Source: Fimbriimonadia bacterium (GTDB taxonomy: Bacteria > Armatimonadota > Fimbriimonadia > Fimbriimonadales > JABRVX01). From it: DNA of 64,000 nucleotides. Below are positions 34,920 through 44,431 of this stretch, in pieces (the stretch's first letter is position 1; every line of letters begins with the position of its first letter). Below the pieces are notes generated by a model. It saw only the letters and a program-made list of their open reading frames with translations, was not told the DNA's origin and did no database searches. Location of the stretch: positions 106,531-170,530 of the forward strand of contig JABRVX010000010.1 of assembly GCA_039961735.1 (NCBI GenBank), in the 5' to 3' direction. The translations under genes and the position numbers were made by a program.

Positions 34920-35872
34920 GTCGCCATCGCATCTCCTACGTGTGAAGCGCGGGGCGACACGCACTGCCCGTCGAGAGGAGAGGGGGGCGGTGATGAGTCC
35001 GTTCATGTTGCTGGTGGCTAGTGCCGGGCTGCCATCCGCCGATTCGTCATGCTGAGCCTGTCGAAGCATGCAACCGGATGGCGAACACGCAGCATCAGAA
35101 GAGGCGACCAGGCAGCGGTCGGTGTCATGCTGAGCTTGTCGAAGCATGACGAGACGTGCCGAACGCTATCGTCTTCTGGTGCCACGTTCGCGGCTTCCGG
35201 CTGCGTGCTTCGACAAGCTCAGCATGACGTTTGCTTGGGCGCTCTCGGTATGATGGGATGGTGTCTACTTCGTGTTTCTGTTCCTGACCCTTCGCAGTGG
35301 TGGAGGGGTCAGAGGGAGTTGCTTGTTTCCGTGTCATTCGCCGATCGGTGTTGTAGGTTGTGAGGACACTTTTTCTGTATGGGAGCCATCTCCTCTCGTC
35401 ATGCTGAGCCTGTCGAAGCATGCAACCGGATGGCGAACACGCAGCATCAGAAGAGGCGACTAGGCAGCGGTCGGTGTCATGCTGAGCTTGTCGAAGCATG
35501 ACGTTTGCTTCGACAGGCTCGGGATGGCGTTTGCTTCGACAAGCTCGGCATGACGTTTGCTTGGGCGCTCTCGGCATGGCGGACCAGTGTGGTATGGACG
35601 ATGGGGTGGCTGCACGTGCCATGCTTCGACAAGCTCAGCATGACGTTTGCTTCGACAGGCTCGGCATGACGTTTGCTTGGGCGCTCTCGGCATGGCGTTT
35701 GCTTGGACGTTCTCGGCATGATGGGAGAGTGGCCCTTGCCTACTGCCAGCCGTCACCAGTGCGAGTGGTGTGGCATAGCCGTCCTATCAACCCTCTCTCT
35801 TGGGATGGGAGAGGGAGGATTCTGGCAGTGATGCTAGAAGCACCATGTATCCATTCGGGAGGTTCTCGGTTC
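34920..35872. repeat. Array of a short imperfect palindrome with a 107-bp duplication; no gene
   Basis: This 950-base stretch has no credible gene. It contains about nine copies of a unit close to TCATGCTGAGCTTGTCGAAG followed by CATGA, in both orientations. Full copies are at 35047, 35125, 35206, 35399, 35477, 35529, 35619 and 35646, with a variant at 35506. Truncated forms ending GCTCTCGGCATG lie at about 35230, 35554, 35670 and 35697. The outer CATGCT/AGCATG ends pair, so each copy can form a hairpin. Two units plus the DNA between them are duplicated: 35045-35151 and 35397-35503 match over 107 bases with one difference. Single related units occur at 48354 and 59945. This resembles REP-type elements; no transposase of that group is in view. 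Confidence 0.85.
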
Positions 35873-38527
35873 ATGCACAGAATGCGCGTCGATCTGAAAT
35901 CGCTCGCCACGTTGGTCTGCCTCGTGATGGTGCTCCACGCAACCGCACAGACGCTCACGAAAGAGATCCTCGACACCTTCTCGTGGCGCAGCATCGGGCC
36001 GGCGAGCATGGGTGGACGCGTGTCGGACATCGCAGTGGTGGAGAGTAATCCCTTTACTTTCTACGTTGGCATGGCCACGGGCGGCGTGCTAAAGACCGTG
36101 AATAACGGTACGAGCTGGACGCCGGTGTTCGATTCTCAACCCGTCCAGTCCATCGGCGCCGTCGCAGTCGCTCCGTCGAACCCCGAGGTGGTTTGGGTGG
36201 GCACCGGCGAGCCGAACGGTCGCAACAGCTCCGGCTGGGGCAACGGGGTGTACCGTACCACCGATGGTGGTAAGACATGGCAGCACCTTGGACTGGAAGA
36301 CACTCATCACATCGCGCGCATCCTCGTGGCACCAGACGACCCGGACACGGCCTATGTCGCTGCCGTCGGCCACCTGTGGGGATACCACCCGCAGAGAGGC
36401 GTGTTCAAGACCACCGACGGCGGAAAGACATGGCAGCACGTGCTACGAGTGGATGACAAGACTGGTGCGATCGACATAGCCTTCGGGGAGCCGGGAAGTG
36501 GCATCATGTTCGCTGCTATGTACCAGCGTCTGCGGACCCCATGGGGGTTCCAGGGAGTCGGTGAAGGCTCCGGCTTGTATCGCTCTACCGACAACGGGAA
36601 CACCTGGACCAAGCTGACCGAGGGGCTTCCGAAGGGCCCGCTGGGGCGCATCGGCATTGCAGTGTCGCGCAGCAACCCGAAGGTGGTGATGGCAGTCATC
36701 GAGAGTCACGCTGGTGGGGGCGGGCAGGTGTTCAATTCCCGCAGCCCGGAGGGTGGAGTGTTCCGCTCGGAGGGCTCCGGCCTGACCTGGAAACGAGTGA
36801 ACTCGAGCGTTCCACGCGGTTTCTACTTCAGCAAGATACGCATAGACCCCCAGGACGATAAGAAGGTGTACCAACTCGGTTTCCAGATCACACGCTCGAC
36901 CGATGGAGGTACGACATTCCGTGGCGGGTATTCCGGCAACATTCATCCGGACGTACATGCCATGTGGATTGACCCCGAGAAGCCCGCACACGCTATGGTC
37001 GGCACCGATGGTGGCCTGTATGTCACCTATGACGATGGTGCGAAGTGGGATTTCCTGAGCAACTTTCCGATGGGGCAGTTCTACGAGATCACCGCGGATG
37101 ACAGGGACCCGTTCCACGTGTACGGTGGCTTGCAGGATAATGGTAGTTGGGGCGGCCCCATCGCCACGCGTACCACCACGGGTGTCAGCAACGCGGACTG
37201 GTACAACGTCGGTGGCGGCGACGGCTTCTACGTGCAGGTGGACCCACGCGATCCGAACATCATCTACTCGGAAAGCCAAAACGGGGCGGTGAGGCGTCTG
37301 GACCGAAAGAGCGGGCAATCGAAGAACATCCGTCTATCCGCACCAGAGGGTACGCCCAGCTACCGATTCAACTGGAACACTCCGCTGCTGCTGTCACCAC
37401 ACAATCCCGACGTGTTGTACATCGGCGGGAATCGGCTGTTTCGCGTGACGCAACAGGGCGACTGGTGGGAGCCCATCAGCCCGGATCTTTCGAAGATGCA
37501 TCCAGAGCGCATCACCACGGCGGGCTCCGGCGCCGAGACCTATGGCACCATCGTCACGATCTCCGAATCGCTTCTGAAACCAGGCCTGATATGGGTCGGA
37601 ACCGACGATGGCAACGTGTGGGTGACTCGGAACGGCGGCAGGCAGTGGGACGAAGTAGGCAAGAACCTGCCGGCCAAGGTCAGAGAGCTATGGGTGTCAC
37701 GCACCGAGGCCTCGCGGTTTCACGAGGGCACCGCGTACCTATCGTTCGACGGGCACCGCAGCAACGTGTTCGAACCGCTGCTGTTCGTCACACGGGACTA
37801 CGGGAAGACCTGGCGCCCAATCCACGGAGATCTGCCCGCGCACCACCCGATTCAGGTGGTGCGCGAGAGCCCACTCGCAGCAGGAGTGCTCTTGGTGGGA
37901 ACGTCATTCGGCTGCTTCCTATCCAACGACGACGGGGAGCACTGGCTGCCGTTGATGAAGAACCTACCTGCGGTGGAGGTGGACGATATCTTCATCCATC
38001 GTCGGGACCACACCATCGTGGCGGCGACGCACGGGCGCAGCGTATATGTTTTGGACAAGGCCACTCCGGTGCTGGAGCTAACGCCCAAAGTGATGGAGAA
38101 GCGCTTTCACCTGTTCTCGCTTCCTCCGGCGGCCGCCTACATCCCGGTGTCGGGAAGTCAGCTCTCGACGAGGGAGTTCGTCGCCCCCAACCCACCGAGG
38201 GGTTTGGATATCTACTACTGGCTGCGCGACGAAACCGAGGGCGAGGGGCCTATTATCACGATTACCGACTCCACCGGCACGACCATCCATCGCCGCACCG
38301 GCTCCAGCGAGAAGGGACTACGCGCCGTTCGATGGGACCTGCGAGTCGGGGAGGCAACCCCACCCTCTGGGCAGAGGGGGCGCGGGGAGGATGATACGCG
38401 CTCCTTGGTCGCGCCCGGGACGTACAGGGTGACCCTGACGGTAGGTGGAAGCTCGATGAGCACGGAACTTCGGGTGACAGGCGTGGTGACAGAACCACCC
38501 TCCACACCCGAAGAAGAAGGTACATAG
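35873..38527 (+). CDS. Secreted protein with BNR/sortilin-type beta-propellers
   Basis: A signal peptide (ending LVMVLHATAQ) is followed by many BNR/Asp-box repeats in two propellers. Examples are GVLKTVNNGTSWTPVF, GVYRTTDGGKTWQHLG, GVFKTTDGGKTWQHVL, GLYRSTDNGNTWTKLT and LFVTRDYGKTWRPIHGDL. The layout is that of the WD40/YVTN/BNR-like proteins related to sortilin and GH74. I see no clear catalytic acids of GH74. The last 120 residues form a beta domain of FlgD/Ig type (VRWDLRVGEA, APGTYRVTLTVGG). The ATG at 35873 has GGGAGG 10 bases upstream; the frame extends into the repeat array, which is not coding. Length is 884 residues. Confidence 0.82.
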   Translation: MHRMRVDLKSLATLVCLVMVLHATAQTLTKEILDTFSWRSIGPASMGGRVSDIAVVESNPFTFYVGMATGGVLKTVNNGTSWTPVFDSQPVQSIGAVAVAPSNPEVVWVGTGEPNGRNSSGWGNGVYRTTDGGKTWQHLGLEDTHHIARILVAPDDPDTAYVAAVGHLWGYHPQRGVFKTTDGGKTWQHVLRVDDKTGAIDIAFGEPGSGIMFAAMYQRLRTPWGFQGVGEGSGLYRSTDNGNTWTKLTEGLPKGPLGRIGIAVSRSNPKVVMAVIESHAGGGGQVFNSRSPEGGVFRSEGSGLTWKRVNSSVPRGFYFSKIRIDPQDDKKVYQLGFQITRSTDGGTTFRGGYSGNIHPDVHAMWIDPEKPAHAMVGTDGGLYVTYDDGAKWDFLSNFPMGQFYEITADDRDPFHVYGGLQDNGSWGGPIATRTTTGVSNADWYNVGGGDGFYVQVDPRDPNIIYSESQNGAVRRLDRKSGQSKNIRLSAPEGTPSYRFNWNTPLLLSPHNPDVLYIGGNRLFRVTQQGDWWEPISPDLSKMHPERITTAGSGAETYGTIVTISESLLKPGLIWVGTDDGNVWVTRNGGRQWDEVGKNLPAKVRELWVSRTEASRFHEGTAYLSFDGHRSNVFEPLLFVTRDYGKTWRPIHGDLPAHHPIQVVRESPLAAGVLLVGTSFGCFLSNDDGEHWLPLMKNLPAVEVDDIFIHRRDHTIVAATHGRSVYVLDKATPVLELTPKVMEKRFHLFSLPPAAAYIPVSGSQLSTREFVAPNPPRGLDIYYWLRDETEGEGPIITITDSTGTTIHRRTGSSEKGLRAVRWDLRVGEATPPSGQRGRGEDDTRSLVAPGTYRVTLTVGGSSMSTELRVTGVVTEPPSTPEEEGT

Positions 38528-38589
38528 CCCGACGCGGCGGCACCGGAGACGAGGTGCCACCGTCATCGGATCGTCTTTGCGCTCTCTGC

Positions 38590-39249
38590 CTACTTGCGCC
38601 TACGGCTGAGGGCGAACAGGGCACCCACTCCCACAGCCAGGCCCGCTACGTGGCTCGGTTCGGGCACCACCCGTACGTGCTTCTCGACTACCGGCAGAGC
38701 CACCGCCGCGTTCTGATCGATCTTCACCTCACCGCCGTCCATGTACGTCACGCCGGTGAGGTCGAAGGTTTGCTGCACCCGGATCTTGCGGGTCGGCGCG
38801 AAGTCGTAGATGCGCGTGCTCGGCTGCGAGGTGTCGACGCCGGCGTCGCTCACGAGCAGCACCGGTTCATCGTTCGAGATGTCGAAGATGATCTCTGTCC
38901 ACTCGATTCGCGGGTTCTGGGCGAATGGCCCAGGCACGATTGACCCAAGCAGGTCCACAGTGAGGCGGTCGATCAGATACGGCTCCGGGGCGAAGATGTC
39001 GCAGACGATCGTCAACATCCCATCCTGCCTGTTCGTCCCATCGCCCACGAACGCATCCGGGGCGAGGAAGTTGGCGTCCGTATCGAAGATGCGGTCGGCA
39101 CCGATCTCGACCGAGCCGAAAAGCACCATGTAGGCTCCAGCGGACAGGTCGCCCGCAATCAAGCAGTTCCAGGTGACGTACAGGTCAGCCGCAGCCGTCG
39201 GGCGCGTAAGCGCGGCAAGCAGCAGGGCCGGGATAAGTCCTTTCTTCAT
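38590..39249 (-). CDS. PEP-CTERM sorted exported protein
   Basis: A signal peptide (MKKGLIPALLLAALTRPTAA) and a C-terminal sorting tail frame a 219-residue protein. The tail has VPEPSHVAG, the hydrophobic LAVGVGALFAL and a terminal SRRRK. The middle is beta-rich with no named domain. The ATG at 39249 has GGAGGT upstream. It is the second PEP-CTERM protein in the window. Confidence 0.8.
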   Translation of the reverse strand: MKKGLIPALLLAALTRPTAAADLYVTWNCLIAGDLSAGAYMVLFGSVEIGADRIFDTDANFLAPDAFVGDGTNRQDGMLTIVCDIFAPEPYLIDRLTVDLLGSIVPGPFAQNPRIEWTEIIFDISNDEPVLLVSDAGVDTSQPSTRIYDFAPTRKIRVQQTFDLTGVTYMDGGEVKIDQNAAVALPVVEKHVRVVPEPSHVAGLAVGVGALFALSRRRK

Positions 39250-39467
39250 CAGTACCTCCAGGTTGCCATCAACGAACAACAAATCACCCGGGTCGCCGGG
39301 CGGCGGCCCGCTTCTTCTAGCAGTCTACAGCAAATACGGTCATTCGTCAAGCGAGCATATCGCAGATTCCCTCGGGAAACGGGCTCGCGAGACGGGGACG
39401 AGGTTTCGTTTCGAGCCCACCCGTCCGGCCATGGCTGCTACAATGGCCGCCCGGAGGTTGTCCGCAC

Positions 39468-40187
39468 TTGACGCCGAGAAAGCCGTCCATTCTGGAACCC
39501 GTTTCGCAGCTTCGCCGCGTTCGCATCGTCGAATGCGGCGAACCTCTGGTGGAGTTCCTTCGCGTGTGTCCCGACCTGCACATGTTGCCCTCACGATTCC
39601 GATATCGGCGCGAGGTGATGCTTCGCGAGTCGGTGGCCAACATGCTCTGCCGAGCCAACGCACTGCTGCCGAAGGGCTACCGGCTCGGCATCATCGAGGG
39701 ATGGCGCGCACCGCACATCCAGCAGCGGCTCTATCTATGGAGCTGGAATCGCTTCCGAGACCGACACCCTGATTGGTCCGAGGTCAAACTGAAGCGGACG
39801 GTCAATCGTTTCACCGCTCCGATGAACCAGCGTGTGCCGCCTCCGCATACCACGGGCGGAGCCGTGGACTTACTTCTCGCCGATAGGGAAGGCAAGGCAC
39901 TCGACCATCTTTCCCCTTACGAGAGGTTCGACCCTCGCGGGTACCCGATGGACGCACCGAACTTGACCGAAGAGGCTCGCAGGCACCGGCAGATCCTTGC
40001 GGATGTACTGAACGAGGTCGGCCTGACCAACTACCCGAGTGAGTATTGGCACTGGAGCTATGGGGACCAGGGGTGGGCGTACAGAGGCCATCACTCGCAT
40101 GCGATCTATGGAGCCATCCAGCCCGATGACTGGCAGCCGGACCCAGCCGACCTCGCGGAAGGCCCTCTCGAGCTCGCCCCTGATTGA
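39468..40187 (+). CDS. D-alanyl-D-alanine dipeptidase (VanX/DdpX family, M15D)
   Basis: The enzyme hydrolyses the D-Ala-D-Ala dipeptide in a zinc-dependent way. Motifs are GYRLGIIEGWRAPHIQQRLY with the conserved Arg, PPPHTTGGAVDLLL with zinc ligands His and Asp, and YPSEYWHWSYGDQGWAY with the catalytic Glu and third ligand His. The 239-residue length fits. No vanH or vanA lies nearby, so peptidoglycan recycling is more likely than glycopeptide resistance. The start appears to be TTG with GGAGG upstream; TACAAT at 39439-39444 may be the -10. Confidence 0.88.
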   Translation: MTPRKPSILEPVSQLRRVRIVECGEPLVEFLRVCPDLHMLPSRFRYRREVMLRESVANMLCRANALLPKGYRLGIIEGWRAPHIQQRLYLWSWNRFRDRHPDWSEVKLKRTVNRFTAPMNQRVPPPHTTGGAVDLLLADREGKALDHLSPYERFDPRGYPMDAPNLTEEARRHRQILADVLNEVGLTNYPSEYWHWSYGDQGWAYRGHHSHAIYGAIQPDDWQPDPADLAEGPLELAPD

Positions 40188-40221
40188 GCCGCGTCAGTCA
40201 TAATCGGGCAAGGAGGTTGCC

Positions 40222-41259
40222 GTGAAAGCCTACACCATCGCCCTCTCGCTCGCAGTTCTGTCCACCGCGTGGTCGCAACCCACCGATGCTGAGAAGCCCG
40301 ATCCGCTGAGGGGAGAGCGCCCCATCGTCGTCAAAGTGCTCGTGCTGAACTTCGACCCCATCATCCCGCAAGAGGGCAACAAGCGTCTCACCCAGGTCGT
40401 AGGGTGGAACGATCCGCGCAAGCTGGCCGATGGATACATCTCCGATCTCCGAGAAGCGAGCGGAGGCCTGGTGCGGTACACGATCCGGGAATGGGTGGAC
40501 ATTGACACCTTCCACACGAAGATCGATGGCTTCACCTACACCCCTGAGCAGTACATGGAGTGTCACAGGACGGGCAAGGGATGGCACAGACCCGATACCG
40601 CCGACTATGTAAAGACTTTCAAGGACTACGATGTCATCCGTCGCGTGGAGAGTGGCGATATAGACGAAGTGTGGTTCATGGGTGGTCCGTACTTCGGTTA
40701 CAGCGAGTCGGCCATGGCAGGGAAGGATGCCTTCTATATCAACGGTGACGTATACGGCTTCGACAAGGTGCCGTGCAAGAAGGCCTTTGCGATTATGGGC
40801 TTCAACTACGAGCGTGGCGTCGCCGAGATGCTGCACGACCTCTGCCACCGCACGGAGAGCACGATGTCTCGCGTGTATGGCGGCTGGAAGGTCGAAGATC
40901 TGACCACGAATTGGGCGCGGTTCGCAGCCAACGCCGAGCAGTCCGGTGGTGTGGCTGCAGTGGGTACGTGCCACTATCCACCCAATGCGCAGGACGGGTA
41001 CGATTATGCCAACAAGCGCGTCGTGCAGAGCACCGCAGACGACTGGCTGAACTACCCGAAGCTGACGGGTGCGAAGAAGCCTGTCTCCTGCGAGAGCTGG
41101 GGTGGCCCGGACTATCATCGCAACTACATGAAGTGGTGGTTTGCCAGACTCCCTCGCGCCCCCGGCTGGAACGAAGACGGCCGCCTGAACAACTGGTGGC
41201 GTTACGTCTTCGAGTTCAACGACTATGACGACCGGGGTAAGCCGCGGAAGGCTCAGTAG
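40222..41259 (+). CDS. Secreted protein of unknown function, possible metal-binding site
   Basis: The 345-residue protein starts at a GTG behind AAGGAGG and has a signal peptide (MKAYTIALSLAVLSTAWSQ). Conserved-looking segments are VLVLNFDPIIPQEG, VWFMGGPYFGYSESAM, and MLHDLCHRTEST, where the spaced His residues and Glu could bind a metal. VGTCHYPPNAQDGYDYANKR and DYHRNYMKWWF follow. I do not recognise the family with confidence. CATAAT at 40199-40204 lies just upstream. A hydrolase role is only a guess. Confidence 0.6.
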   Translation: MKAYTIALSLAVLSTAWSQPTDAEKPDPLRGERPIVVKVLVLNFDPIIPQEGNKRLTQVVGWNDPRKLADGYISDLREASGGLVRYTIREWVDIDTFHTKIDGFTYTPEQYMECHRTGKGWHRPDTADYVKTFKDYDVIRRVESGDIDEVWFMGGPYFGYSESAMAGKDAFYINGDVYGFDKVPCKKAFAIMGFNYERGVAEMLHDLCHRTESTMSRVYGGWKVEDLTTNWARFAANAEQSGGVAAVGTCHYPPNAQDGYDYANKRVVQSTADDWLNYPKLTGAKKPVSCESWGGPDYHRNYMKWWFARLPRAPGWNEDGRLNNWWRYVFEFNDYDDRGKPRKAQ

Positions 41260-41403
41260 AAGTAGGGGATCATGCCCGGAAGTCGGGCTCCCCGGATATA
41301 GGTTGTTGGGGCCGGCATTGAGACAAAGCGTTCCGGCATACGATAGCCGAAACTTCTAGGTTTGAAACGAGTCTTACATACCCGCGTAGGAGGTAATCCA
41401 GCG

Positions 41404-42912
41404 CTACGCCTTGTCCCTGCGGGAGGGGAGTGAGGAGATAAAATTCTCCGCTTCGCGGTGGTAGGTCTTTAGCGGGTCCCGGAAGGCGAGTTGCTTCCCT
41501 CCGTCCACCGCCACCATGTCCCAATCAACCCAGTAGCGGTGCACGCGCCTAGCTACGATCTCGCGAACCACCATTCCACGCCCCCGTGCACGCGTACCCT
41601 CCGGCGGTTCGGTCACGGCATCCAGAATTTGCAGGTCGCTGCATAGCCTTCGCATCTTGCCGCTCGACTGGAGGTAATGGTAGAGCCCGGCGCGTGGATC
41701 TAGATTGTGGTATTCCATGTCCACGGAGTGCAGTGCGTCGTCGTCCCATCCCACGCCAGCATCCGCCATGAAGGTTTCCAGCACCTGACGTTTTGCCACC
41801 CAATCCAGACGATCACCTAGCGACATAGGGTCTCTCTCAAGTCCATCGAGAGTGCTTTCCCACTCGGTCAACACCCAGTCGGTCTCCGGGTCCCTGCCAC
41901 GATACAGGGACTGAGCGGCCTTAAGGTACATCCGCTGCAAGTCCACTCCACCTATCACCGTGCCATTCCCGAGTTCAACCAGCCACTTCCACGTGGCATC
42001 GCGCGATACGGAGTGCAATGCGCGGAGGCATGCCGACTCGGTGTCGAAACTGAGACCCTCGGGCACCGCATCGTCTTCTATCAGGTCGAGCACGAGCGAC
42101 GTCGTACCGACCTTCAGCGCATAGGCGTACTCGGACATGTTCGCCTCGCCGAACAGCAGATGCAGTCGGCCCATCGTATTGAAGCTATAGAAGTCGTCCC
42201 ACTTCGGGTTGACGATAGCGCGGTTGAAGCGCACTCGTGTGGCCGCCGCACGAATGATATGATCGGCACGCTGCGATAGCTGATACTGCATGCTATCGTC
42301 CGGCAGGACGTTGTACACGTTCGGCACCCATACGTAGTCTATGGGGTTCTCCATGATCGTGCGAGGGTCCAGCACCGCCCTCGTGCGATCCAGGATGTGG
42401 CCGCCCACTCGCCCCACGCCCGCAAAGATCTGTCGGGTGACTAAGAACGGGAACAACGACTGGAGCGGCTCTCCGAAGAAGTCATCCTTCATCTCCACCA
42501 GGTAGTTCTCGTGGCAGCCGAACGTGTGCCCACCGAAGTGGTCCACGCTGTTGGCATAGAAGGAGACGCGATCCTCCCATCCCAGCTCTTGCAGCGCACG
42601 TAGAAGGATAAGATGCCCCGCACGATCATAGGCGATCAGGTCGCGCAGGCTCGAGCACTCTGGCGTCGCGTACTCCTGGTGGCTGCCCACTGCATCCACG
42701 TACAGCCGTCCACCATTCAGCAAGAAGCCACCAGCCCGCGAGGGCTCGAACGCCTCATTGCGTGCAAGCACATCTATTGCACCCAGCTTGCACTGATAGA
42801 ATACGTGGTTCTTGACGCAGTCCACGACGCGCTCGATGCCGTCGAGGTCATCGTCCCGAAGGAGACAGCCGTACTCCGTTTCCACGCCGAAGACGCGCTT
42901 GCCGAGGCTCAC
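41404..42912 (-). CDS. pafA: Proteasome accessory ligase PafA (UBact/Pup ligase)
   Basis: PafA joins the C-terminal carboxylate of the Pup-like modifier to lysines of target proteins, using ATP, and is a relative of glutamine synthetase. The protein has GVETEYGCLL, NGGRLYVDAVGSHQEYATPE with the catalytic Asp, FGCHENYLVEMKDDFF, LVTRQIFAGVGRV, LHLLFGEANMSEYAYALKVG and VDWDMVAVDGGKQ. It lacks the WDYxxExPxRDARG loop of Dop, which separates the two paralogues. The start is set at the GTG at 42912, which overlaps the prcA stop by 4 bases (GTGA); the frame stays open to 42954. Length is 502 residues. It is the last gene of the proteasome operon, as in mycobacteria. Confidence 0.92.
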   Translation of the reverse strand: MSLGKRVFGVETEYGCLLRDDDLDGIERVVDCVKNHVFYQCKLGAIDVLARNEAFEPSRAGGFLLNGGRLYVDAVGSHQEYATPECSSLRDLIAYDRAGHLILLRALQELGWEDRVSFYANSVDHFGGHTFGCHENYLVEMKDDFFGEPLQSLFPFLVTRQIFAGVGRVGGHILDRTRAVLDPRTIMENPIDYVWVPNVYNVLPDDSMQYQLSQRADHIIRAAATRVRFNRAIVNPKWDDFYSFNTMGRLHLLFGEANMSEYAYALKVGTTSLVLDLIEDDAVPEGLSFDTESACLRALHSVSRDATWKWLVELGNGTVIGGVDLQRMYLKAAQSLYRGRDPETDWVLTEWESTLDGLERDPMSLGDRLDWVAKRQVLETFMADAGVGWDDDALHSVDMEYHNLDPRAGLYHYLQSSGKMRRLCSDLQILDAVTEPPEGTRARGRGMVVREIVARRVHRYWVDWDMVAVDGGKQLAFRDPLKTYHREAENFISSLPSRRDKA

Positions 42913-43661
42913 TTCAGATCGCCGAGCGCCTGCTCGATCCGCTCGCGGCTCCACAGGGCGAATTTGCTCTGGCGCGGAGTGTCCCGCTCCAGCCAGCCGA
43001 CCTCGGGTGTCGCGATCTCCAACTCACTGCGAAGTCGAGCAGCCGCATCCTCCCGCGTTGGTGAGCTCTTGTCAGAGTCCTCTTGAGCGAGTCTCGCCGC
43101 CGCCCAGGCTAGCAGCGCGGTGCACGTCGCCTTATCCGGGTTGGCCGCCACTCCGGTCTCGGCTAGGAAGCCGCGTCCCGCCTCCTCGCCCGCCCGCGAG
43201 CCCGCAACTACCACGCTGCCCGAGTGAGGCGTGTACTCGCCGTCGAAGTTCAGCACATAGAAGCTGTCCATCTCTTGGCTGTGCCCCATCTCGGCGAAGA
43301 CGGTTCGCGCGACGAAGGGAGCGGTCATCGGATCGGCAAACGCTCGCTTGAGCGTTGGGCTGAGGGCGAAACCCACCACCCGTTGCACGGTGACGTCATC
43401 CTCGCTCCGAACGAAGCCTTCCGTGTGCGCAAAGTCAATCGCCCGCAGACGAACGGCCTCGAGGTCGGCCTGACTGCCGATTCCAGCACAGATCAGCCGG
43501 TCGTACACCTCGAACACCTTGCGCACCCCGGCGCGCACCGTTGCAAGCAATACGCCTTGCCGGCAGCTTAGGCCGACCACCGGGCTGCCACCCTGCAGCC
43601 GTCCCTCTACGTACTGGGCGCGCTGCGCTATGCTCTGCTGCCAGTCGTAGGGAGTGATCAC
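42909..43661 (-). CDS. prcA: Proteasome alpha subunit PrcA
   Basis: The alpha subunits form the outer rings of the 20S core and gate it. The 250 residues start TPYDWQQSIAQRAQYVEGRL, the gate/H0 helix region. They include SPVVGLSCRQGVLLATVR, the core segment VFEVYDRLICAGIGSQADLE, and VRLRAIDFAHTEGFVRSEDD. No N-terminal catalytic Thr is present, as expected for an alpha subunit. It begins with GTG, overlapping the prcB stop by 4 bases, and its own stop overlaps the pafA start. Equal synthesis with PrcB is thus assured. Confidence 0.92.
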   Translation of the reverse strand: MITPYDWQQSIAQRAQYVEGRLQGGSPVVGLSCRQGVLLATVRAGVRKVFEVYDRLICAGIGSQADLEAVRLRAIDFAHTEGFVRSEDDVTVQRVVGFALSPTLKRAFADPMTAPFVARTVFAEMGHSQEMDSFYVLNFDGEYTPHSGSVVVAGSRAGEEAGRGFLAETGVAANPDKATCTALLAWAAARLAQEDSDKSSPTREDAAARLRSELEIATPEVGWLERDTPRQSKFALWSRERIEQALGDLK

Positions 43662-44431
43662 GCGCGTTTCCTTCCTTTCGCCGGCTGGTCCAGGCCCTCG
43701 ATGGCGGCCCTGAGCGTATCTTCGCTTACTTCACGCACTCCCTCGGGGCCGACGGTCTTGGCCGTGGGTAGGATTTTCGCGTAGCCCGCGGTTGCGCTAT
43801 CCAGCTCCGCGGCTATGTCCAACAGCCGCAGCCCATCCGCCAGCACGTCACTGAAGTCGCGCTCGTGGAATGGTCCCTTCACCCGCTCGATGTAGTGGAA
43901 CGCCCCGCGTATCCGCTCCGAGCCTGACCCGGCGGCCCCGAAATCACCGGACTCGAAACGCGCCCCGGACCCGTCGTAGAAGAAGATTCGGCCCGCCTTC
44001 TCTCGCTCGTCCCACGCGCTCAGCACGGGAATGAACAGACCGATGCCCTGCAGAGCGTTCGGCAGGTTGCCTGCGAGTGCCCGGCTCACCTCTTGCAGCT
44101 TCCCCTCCAAGCTGATCTCGTGGAGCTGCGTGCGAGCAAAGTACTTGAACGAGTGTTGAAGGTAGCGGACTACCTCCATCGCCTTACCGAAGGCGCCCGC
44201 CACCGCAATCAGCGTGAAGTCGTCCAGCGGCAGGATCTTCTCCGCCCGGTCGTACATCACGAGGTTCGCCGTGGTGGCCCGCCGGTCACCCAGATTCAGC
44301 ACGCCATCCTTGTAGCGCATGGCGAGCACAGTGGTGCCGTGAACCTCCTCGGACGCCGCGGGGCCGACGAGCCTCTGAAACTCAGGCAGCCGCCCCTCGC
44401 TCCTGAGCAGTTCGTGGAAGTCGCCGTTCAC
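43658..44431 (-). CDS. prcB: Proteasome beta subunit PrcB
   Basis: PrcB forms the inner proteolytic rings. A propeptide of about 32 residues ends in SEEVHG and is followed by the mature start TTVLAMRYKDGVLNLGDRRA, with the catalytic Thr near residue 33. The GDRRAT segment carries the conserved Asp/Arg, AEKILPLDDFTLIAVAGAFG the Lys region, and YDGSGARFESGDFGAAGSGS the Ser/Asp/Ser region. The start is the GTG at 44431 that overlaps the UBact stop by 4 bases; a longer open frame to 44623 runs over the UBact gene and is rejected. Length is 257 residues. Confidence 0.93.
   Translation of the reverse strand: MNGDFHELLRSEGRLPEFQRLVGPAASEEVHGTTVLAMRYKDGVLNLGDRRATTANLVMYDRAEKILPLDDFTLIAVAGAFGKAMEVVRYLQHSFKYFARTQLHEISLEGKLQEVSRALAGNLPNALQGIGLFIPVLSAWDEREKAGRIFFYDGSGARFESGDFGAAGSGSERIRGAFHYIERVKGPFHERDFSDVLADGLRLLDIAAELDSATAGYAKILPTAKTVGPEGVREVSEDTLRAAIEGLDQPAKGRKRA

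Noticed and set aside
35045..35727. CRISPR array
   Set aside because: Units occur in both orientations, spacing is irregular, some lie back to back, and no cas gene is near.
39468..40187. Glycopeptide resistance locus
   Set aside because: A vanX-like gene is present, but vanH, vanA and vanRS are absent; peptidoglycan recycling is simpler.
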